DNA of 40,297 nucleotides. It comes from an uncultured Clostridia bacterium. Lineage in GTDB: Bacteria > Bacillota > Clostridia > Christensenellales > UBA1242. The stretch is from contig CALVML010000037.1 in assembly GCA_944345705.1 (NCBI GenBank), forward strand, positions 1 through 40,297, read 5' to 3'. Within the stretch, counting starts at the first letter, position 1. Every line of letters begins with the position of its first letter. Below are positions 39,201-40,297 of the stretch, piece by piece. The notes beneath the pieces are model-generated. The model did not search any database and was not told the origin of the DNA. It saw only the letters and a list, made by a program, of their open reading frames with translations. The position numbers and the translations under genes are program-made.

Positions 39201-40297
39201 CTACCCTCTGTTGATGCATTGCCAGGTGTAGGATTTATGTTAACCGTCTCTTTAAGAGTTTGGTTTGCTCTCAAAATATAAAATCCTTCATCTGGTTTAG
39301 TTAACTCTACAGTAATCGTGATATTTTGGTCCATTTTATATGAAAAATCTATAGTAAACACTCCTTTCACATAATTGCCACTATGATTTCCCTCTGCACA
39401 TAATTCAATTTGATCGTCTAATCCGTCTTTATCTGTATCAAGTCCGGTGATTGTATAATATGCTTTGAGTTGTGGTGGAGTATCTGGAAGGTTTCCATTC
39501 ATAGCTTGTAAGTTGATTTTTAACTGAGTTTCAATCGAATCTCTTACAACTCTGATATTTAATGTTCCGCCTAGTCCGACTATATTATCTATTGTGATTG
39601 TATAGACTTTGTTTCCATCATCATCTAAGGTATAAGAATGACTTCCTGTAATTAAATTGTATGAGTCTTGTTGTTTGTTGCTGGTAATGTAATTAGGATG
39701 TGTGCCTGTAGGGTCGATTAATTCATTCCCTTCACTATCAATTGATGAAAAAGCAACTGATGAATCATCTCCATCAATTTGTAAGCAATATCCGTCAAGA
39801 ATTGTTATATTAAAACTAACGCTACCTGAAGTGATATCTTTTAGTTCTACATAAAAATTTGAATTAAAACCATCACTATAACCATCAGGTAATGACGCAT
39901 TATTTAAACCGCTGATATTAGAAATTATAAGTCCACCTGGTAAATTTGTAAAATCTGCAGTATCTGAACCACCGTCACTGTTAACTCCTGTAACGAGCTG
40001 AAGATTTATATTCTTCCCTGTTTGTGCAGTCCAATCAAAAGTACTTGTTCCGTTTGCAACAGGATAGCCAACATTAAATATTTTTTTATTGAGGTTGTCT
40101 TGATCTAAATTATTCAATGTTGAAAAGTCATAGCCTAATCTTTGTTGGTACTGAGGTCTTTCTGTAAAGAATTCTACAAAAGATTGATCGTATTTAATAT
40201 CGTTTACTTCTATTGCTGTCCTTTCTCCATATCCATAATTGAATGTGTGAGTAATTGTCTCATTTTCAAATTCTATGTCTGTCATTCCACTGCTTGT
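21299..40297 (-). CDS. giant repeat-rich cell-surface protein (5' end outside window)
   Basis: One frame runs from the right edge to a TAA at 21299-21301 with no stop, over 6,330 codons. The Met at 40285 is not a proven start, since four in-frame codons (TSSG) precede it. The body is a long series of Ig-like beta domains, including MBG-type (about 33910-34160 and 28000-28190), YDG-type (32640-32930, 26900-27070) and Listeria-Bacteroides/Flg_new-type (34845-35085, 30950-31198, 25685-25945, 22960-23280). A DxDxDGxxD calcium-loop motif lies at 39413-39439. The end has a GSGTEDDPYIIA module (about 21600-21765) and one membrane helix followed by RRKKKK, so a membrane rather than sortase (LPXTG) anchor. 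Cysteine is rare. It is probably an adhesin or surface-layer filament; the partner is unknown. Confidence 0.85.
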   Translation of the reverse strand, partial: TSSGMTDIEFENETITHTFNYGYGERTAIEVNDIKYDQSFVEFFTERPQYQQRLGYDFSTLNNLDQDNLNKKIFNVGYPVANGTSTFDWTAQTGKNINLQLVTGVNSDGGSDTADFTNLPGGLIISNISGLNNASLPDGYSDGFNSNFYVELKDITSGSVSFNITILDGYCLQIDGDDSSVAFSSIDSEGNELIDPTGTHPNYITSNKQQDSYNLITGSHSYTLDDDGNKVYTITIDNIVGLGGTLNIRVVRDSIETQLKINLQAMNGNLPDTPPQLKAYYTITGLDTDKDGLDDQIELCAEGNHSGNYVKGVFTIDFSYKMDQNITITVELTKPDEGFYILRANQTLKETVNINPTPGNASTEGSFFNKYAKNINFNTTIKYPSSSYQNVTEGDNKEINNYFEIVVGLAQTAVQFEYYVGESKITSEGGDYSDIQASINSSNDNGELSGGTAVPGNSSASLVFVGLSSTVDNFYVRTNGKYDLDRIVIGNTTIQNNYNTTTSNAIYTYILSNGLILTEAYSNAGVNYIVRIYLKEREHSFNDAKVTFRVDGSDLYSDLGLSSANFSDLFTLSISNTTNSSYNGFDYKNGDEISLTITLTEKARRIFYIDIDNFITIDESAYDGYDMDKGGYQSASKPNVQDDGNGVYTITFTAGTFDLDFIFYLTYKTIEGSVLGAKDSDKNDIEDSKIEENPRNFELKYNYNTADNTYSLTAVSDFANISIFQKYYLLGWYLVNGEVVPTDNTNLSEILGSQGGTLNSYYTSAEGLKFVYDNTLKNKDSFTFNLYAVIGERTIQVEYDQGDILNGEINETDATDNSHKTGDSFIYKQDYSILDQVFLNLGNNARGYTLTLLDANGAILAGFSLPDSQKTEISLDTILNYSVLDWWKIWVDGAGNYSNNGLQSWAGLFNNSVENTDKDNDSIRIIKVTYLWKPIQYKLQIDGQGVSESTYITIGSEITAEDDGSRTGTADYQILVKDLSNVTLKRTGGTIPGYTAVSFNIYQQSQDAFSNWQFESENGYILSIDEFKKLINEAYWYENSDSCVINISTQRVGARFKVYIQSSANNYYQLAWNEDDYPLVANDDGSRTNEYGGIEEDDRIFIYVTYGSENAITQDDINWTSSAPKYSLANVLPKNIVKFINFTRSGYIVNVDYDSFNIDGGQNNYYTINSANPNFVKIEAGAQYSYTTDQTVTIRWTFDKATVSAQVEKADDVQNVPTLALLNSHELTKNATITDAKDNISTDSEIIRKTIENGDTVSDYGFNVYILQDGSYEKYSSFSSIYQFNLNLFNKAGQYQVRLYVTLSDYYGTTSYTVESGSLSFTVQQNYFVFTENDDDTNGIVGNHIVSAYSNTNQFWATTAEEGYDDLNKFGQVYFALNWDSSAVTVESAQRFNFIDFFLSSNTDLSISGDYSVGDAKNLKVTINSNTFNSVNSINGYTVSATTNWADLIANVLAEGSVYTHVANRLVNIVKARFTIDFGQASSFYFDGVETVVYMSDNSFTFSVGNVNFSYKLDRIIYVDQTETEGIFTGEGDERSKFKVKGLKITVDDQEIDYDGNAEDSFYYLLTGKFSLTSPDDAIKKNYQTAYITSNSTGTLLDTLQTIYGGQIENLTLVSVRVGERTISTSDLLTGSFEGEFGTYSANNDVLFSFVGNHTPNLTIYFNQAIITANNVSYIVRVDIATSRSSNLSMLAFHDSNYVNDYLGYFDTTYQSNSFDLNQEVSGGDTILQTTYAVLSDVRKVTVDYNGGTLSNKDTQEFYISNNGGDFILQMPSFDYQGMSFNGYSYAGADPELSGSIQDGFKLNVTKGGNNVKLVTKWKLNEVSGEQIKDTFDFFTSLTAGEITLSEILNLQALSQGTFSYQFRKNDASVTFEYLDGAFTICDSRGWLSSTLDGEYTLTVTIEYSDGTSGGKYIVSKPFNVTLNVTKNAVGIEKTSDDLDFNNTDQKTAVAINILGNNDSVTASITLANLLANATTTADTYGIDVVLEYRETDQNQYSASQVIRNAGQYRVTISINSRYNDIYNLNNDKSIIYIVVNEYILDINLSEYANQVNFAKYFGEKDPELKADITVATLNNDTVNITFVRTAGEAIGVYTYTSATITNADDERDYKLEFDAKTFTARFNILTPLVDLQVDMDGTFNYIYNGQILGNIQTVYEGGTFKVVGYAGTLRVEQTFELYYLGLTGQKIYIPESERLTYAGYINFLSGDDLTENAGEYSLSVELSSKGQADGWNGVVFSSESLSNTYNKIVVNQRTIYIDGGSMVFNEENSFVYTIGATDNHANLTIRQTATNSGPISSDTITISGSFLTADVGTYDVTLTLDEESEKNYDLSPAVLSGFSVTPSQVNVSLKFDEINIDYGSINQGKTLEQILRDNIPVAFVLDDGSEIGANFITINSHEIRLENETITDDSYSGGGYLKSDTYTFRFYVSSKNFSLGQTSAVDGLYSTDFDITVTVDKIEITISNSGNIITKEYDHNVNVLGYFVNQNVNQAQGFYITSTGNILTGDTISVVSAEYEDKEIGSGKKIVNVVYGNDYANYEIDDSGLKGDITSVAITFKKNLNTITFKEDGQDFVNAGDFTVTYTGDMSDFISALISNYASRRGYDQIAWIYDNITITALQENVVADETNFDTFIGQAVAGNSTGGITLDAEWQIQSYTVTIVNDAHTHVNSSIVNPVEYYSSFTGDDKITFTIDEGYILDSIVLSAENAVISNLTGENSRKNNSFEIKNIIGDVTITIVTREIQVRIRIDTNEPEGFASQFVNNSDWANANSEWALKELVLSYSDLFDKDLPIVQITQENTYDFLNWTLNDLVSSASSIWERIGGDDFVEDNIETGFTFIANWTEAPLTITINGITQVKSIKVVKIDGESETEITIQDGVYNIHYNDQIRIDIVAKDWWKLSSYTQNSSFVQTGGQTTTSINIKALESLVYDLNIELINITFTPTYQTPIGSSVTNAGSILPKIYTFTSLQDLTIQDIGAYTLTAGTYDHDNWLYTFEGSQKTLDFTKDIEDFIVENGGIPTQDRQYTISAHFSGQEYTITFLAGRGTFADGATTVKTYNYGDILSDTPEVIAPTGEHLASWFVGANNNNLYTDDYFTLTSPNPNGDYTLTLTAQFDTNIYTVTIVYSTDHVTKVTVNGVEYSNGSVVLSDVVHGQSRNIVFEFATGYTFDSYTLGDESQSSLAEITLNSDSSTLALRNVTGNLTINVTVKAKEYTITFDKSSFERITLDSQEITKFKVSYDQAVEPILNSISFDRDGYNESYIIESESGSIFGSISGDSWTFNESSFVQDGVYKTDSDLTIKVVWSATRKYLSGTTTSIDGKYFNASAQVLAKSEWTSENDETTFSLNSILANGDQVVRMYYTVGNIIYESDGFNLLLTNAVINAKATMSIELLDTLSPNGTTYTITSKEDYVTLNRSTIQITGANIVSYYTGEATLQQASDSFSTGVLSYQDEDGTLVTELVLARVEIVDASGLYNVGENYQVRYLFNRNSSSFSLSNYNGLTEQNGYIVFTPSTDVVSADIVKTPFTISISGKGFETGLTHSVQVTGWSLPSFIPSNFVASVSSITTIETSAGTYTDPTDELNIDYSISRIGVDKKSNFEVVIDGQYQIVSAEEGFTINVSPKYLDLTDKENPQIVTSALGFNQNSYIISVTGFVHGSTSLDLTENSYNYITSDGTLIFTLFNNNSSSPSIIVADGQFVQFSFAISNGMSVLRWTDDEYSASEAKTYLDALTEESARTYQESFNSAKNVVVLLTDFKAIRFSLGDKGGEQDTEYMKAGQSRTYNLLPANEWTGFVANGWMSANSQVTTSGFSVTVSNSANITAVTLTLEWELANIIISEYNQSITRSAKVSLDASIDEIIYNQIITIIGNSNSDITYTYVFSRDGQNLTSNNAPLLVPANTQSAGEYTLTVTAGYKNYVTKSASVNFTLNITRLTLDTNAIEFSETRASYANYDYAQSITATIDSYGTFTLNKLINASETSSFYFEMDGNEIRNNGSYTLTLRVNDTIFEDIDDFSQEIVISKATVTITKGYLASINLDHKTFGAVDPTFTFNYQVDFKTTSTSETIEITLSRQAGEARGSYPFQSATPSSDNFVIEMEEGLAFTIEQTDSTLLVSFDNLTREYNSQNATFTITYDEEESVWTISSDNNGTQSNISLSIRAEDGTISALNEELYRLALNGITINAQNAEDVNSYTVFTTSVSGDANFKQENIEVSGSLTITPKALVIASVTKTFFDRSATFSNTVTQFANLETGDNITLSGNFAQVTVGTNIALSNLELSGSDAGNYTIANADTIRGSIVALNVTQASMTLNQNTFTYGTLYKDLTVTQLLSLSSSATVVVTSGVNDDLQNGYLSVDSWQVNEANLSSGDYINVGSISLTFTISSNNFSFNGNSTIQVTANVTIKEKELDLSKLVIVKNYDGDTDMPSSLDTSVASFGLMSGDDVSIDRENSYYTSKDPNPRIPVVIMLIGADANNYTYPSAYGEILEYSITFMVDTSSQTSGGFVTDGGFVNDGESIVVDNPYFSFEMSYIETISDGNLIMNRLIYPTRTGYSVTGWKYQADDGTFYDLSASNVLTLIDQVDQDVDNEEKLIYIYPVWSINYYSVTVNGNNIDSSTITSDFTQEDKIKYFTDFTIDLVADLGFKITSYNITNGSVVNSDFSDVDKRNSRVAITGLGSDLVLEALTAEIQVTIEIDTNLSGLLNANRTDSNSTRFTYSYSQLNSIFLEDLPALTVTEGTYTLSGYNYGDDVAISNQSLQDIVLSLDSELNTDTSITLTAQWSGVNYKITLNANGGEFADGTDTAQIDVVYGEELPAIPTATKTGQTPDWTAPDDEIYESGEIFASIGTKASDEDYYTLTLTAIWKNASFTLTINIDPESADRVSLLLGGSNVASGSQFTLVYDETALTFTLDLAQGYGYQIDNSDFHGEFDGMLTSDKWATSTFTISNLFADSTITLQAIPAQNSLTLSAENVASVSVQIDKGEASVFDNLTSAFNQSFTVYTESEVTITLTAKKGYLFTAENITLAGYAGVGEIEKIIAPDQKSATIVWRNFTTSANISANATAGLNAITIPDLTDILVSLTINGQSVALTGGEVQVYTDSIVTINAIFKYGYEGIVDEFGEFISLSVQNQSKIAIIDDQTVEFNTSSRNYVLSATLGGLEEGKIDEAFSIDVQGKARVYNFALSVNPGQESMGSIEADLTQSVTFGSTLNLSSSPASAEKFILAGWEIGDTIISYQDTSLVIDESLKVALETVLPNGTINVYAVFTNLSTSVTFASGAYGGYTVTQDQISASINGGATPTEVGLEYAKDIVLNVSAGLGDSGGYEIDQIIVDDITYSVNLLDASVVFSVQGEQEESQTILYDTQTVLSIGGRNLTLTISLPDASNKANVTITIPFDVDNRFSKFTINYKASSILVKVTAGVLFDGILANYGTGDGGKIYLADEDGEKLGDEYYLDANGQILNGENLENLKGVDYYIRSYTGATIYFKLEANSGFSESFGGNNGSSYNVTVDGQTLYGFTGISAGAEVFATFSAKSNTVVVNYIYQNEAGVSTIVNAGGFALANSTGSISITSSSSGNSSNSIVMQALTGANFELRLDTNLVYNFASHGGILRYSIEGEYDEEYTGVINYINDMTLGFTYETTFGIRNVQSDLTINIFVEPKVFNLVLNVVDGNTYTLENAITYGEVVDLSSIAEGDRALVLTPTRDGYTYGGYFTQEVGFGNQYIDRTGNAINNWAETGYTFSNSQNAYIPNANFDPTTQTFTLYAYWIYNQAFITVEFQPNSMNSYVTDANIQDIVTNQTLLIDATNRWYAAVTAGTQLNFSALSIDGYKFINWTIYQDEQSLGTRDAQFSLTTIQASYRIVALYQPTYSISSTKGGSASFVQNGSVLTGGSYDQTQDLILQATAEAGYQFLRFVDLDTGEEYLGTFNADTGTYTYDFGLIDRPLNIQAVFEGRSVAITIDPTSALTVHRNLKIYLDGEEMTDYSFTATIDQTLSIEIDKALGYDIELIGAQFETQNLGYNRYRYNYILGMDYVTEQDGQLVFNIAMNAVRQEIDFVISFSVQDLVNQDELLLAGNMTFTMPNGQNVNLNYQDTVTMLYGESGTLNINILENYALSSILFNDNLLESDITQNFADGALAINPNLYNLNYSETYYITITLTRKLWTDEGVRSESLLGSGTEDDPYIIASASDFGLMAYLINSGAVNENDVSYAECHYKLTSNIDFEGNYWSPIGDSIEHAFKGSIDLGGYSITNLLLYRTYTKPSTSYGGLFWHIDGAKISQDNSTLIITLSIIGGILLLIAIIVLIILLIRRKKKKELEDIAGGTN
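21302..21430 (-). other. C-terminal transmembrane anchor of the giant protein
   Basis: The last 43 residues hold a ~26-residue hydrophobic helix (LIITLSIIGGILLLIAIIVL and onward) followed by RRKKKK and a short acidic tail ending GGTN. This stop-transfer layout places the repeats outside the membrane and a ~15-residue tail inside. No LPXTG precedes the helix. Confidence 0.85.
22960..23280 (-). repeat. Listeria-Bacteroides-type (Flg_new) repeat in the giant protein
   Basis: The module opens with an ITYGEVVDL segment, then LTPTRDGYTYGGYFTQ, and ends TFTLYAYWIYN. This matches the family pattern of a GYTFxGWYT core with a closing LYAxW. Related modules lie near 25685-25945 (ITLNANGGEFADGTD), 30950-31198 (FLAGRGTFADGA) and 34845-35085 (VDYNGGTLSNKD). 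Confidence 0.65.
28000..28190 (-). repeat. MBG-type Ig-like repeat in the giant protein
   Basis: The segment HKTFGAVDPTFTFNYQV ... RQAGEARGSYPFQSAT ... DNFVIEM fits the MBG pattern (YGxxDPxxT, then RxxGExxGxYxI). A second copy at about 33910-34160 reads KYFGEKDPELKADI ... RTAGEAIGVYTYTSAT. The two are diverged at protein level, so this is old duplication. Confidence 0.6.

Overview
The window looks like chromosomal DNA from a low-GC Bacillota, probably an uncultured Clostridia-type lineage. The evidence is AT-rich intergenic DNA, strong AGGAG Shine-Dalgarno (SD) sites, sigma-A-type promoters often with an extended -10 (TGG before the -10 hexamer), a SpoVB-type flippase, a DUF1540 protein, a prmC-prfA cluster lying near rpmE, and a zinc-type L31. 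TGA is a normal stop (dnaX, pgk), so this is not a mollicute code. No phage, IS, CRISPR or tRNA gene was seen.

Layout. (1) 1-745: the 5' end of a 16S rRNA gene on the minus strand, its long leader with paired hairpins, and a strong promoter. (2) 746-2286: a plus-strand protein made of two fused hexapeptide acetyltransferase units, followed by about 400 bp of gene-free AT-rich DNA holding a nearly perfect four-way-junction (cloverleaf) inverted-repeat structure. (3) 2287-11421, minus strand: a small unknown gene; dnaX-ybaB-recR-argS (replication/repair and translation); pgk-tpiA (glycolysis, ATGA overlap); a DusB-like tRNA-dihydrouridine synthase; and a SpoVB/MurJ-type flippase. (4) 11546-16323: two convergent lineage-specific unknowns, a double DUF1540 protein, rplI, a short GT32-like remnant and a UgtP/MGDG-synthase-type glycosyltransferase. 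(5) 16512-21067: prfA and a DUF1385-PrmC fusion, a small plus-strand membrane-protein gene whose promoter spacer contains nine consecutive C, and the rpsF-ssb-rpsR-rpmE operon. (6) 21299 to the right edge: one uninterrupted minus-strand reading frame of more than 6,300 codons encoding a giant cell-surface protein of Ig-like, MBG and Listeria-Bacteroides-type repeats with a C-terminal membrane anchor. Its N-terminus lies outside the window.

The most notable signals are: an A9 slippery tract followed by two hairpins in dnaX, joining a gamma-length frame to a tau C-terminal frame at -1; the C9 promoter, which looks phase-variable; the cloverleaf element at 2080-2162; two genes whose -10 box ends exactly 6 nt before the ATG (leaderless transcripts); and the internal SD plus ATG kept inside the fused acetyltransferase gene. 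Function calls come from recognising conserved motifs by eye. No database search or folding calculation was run.
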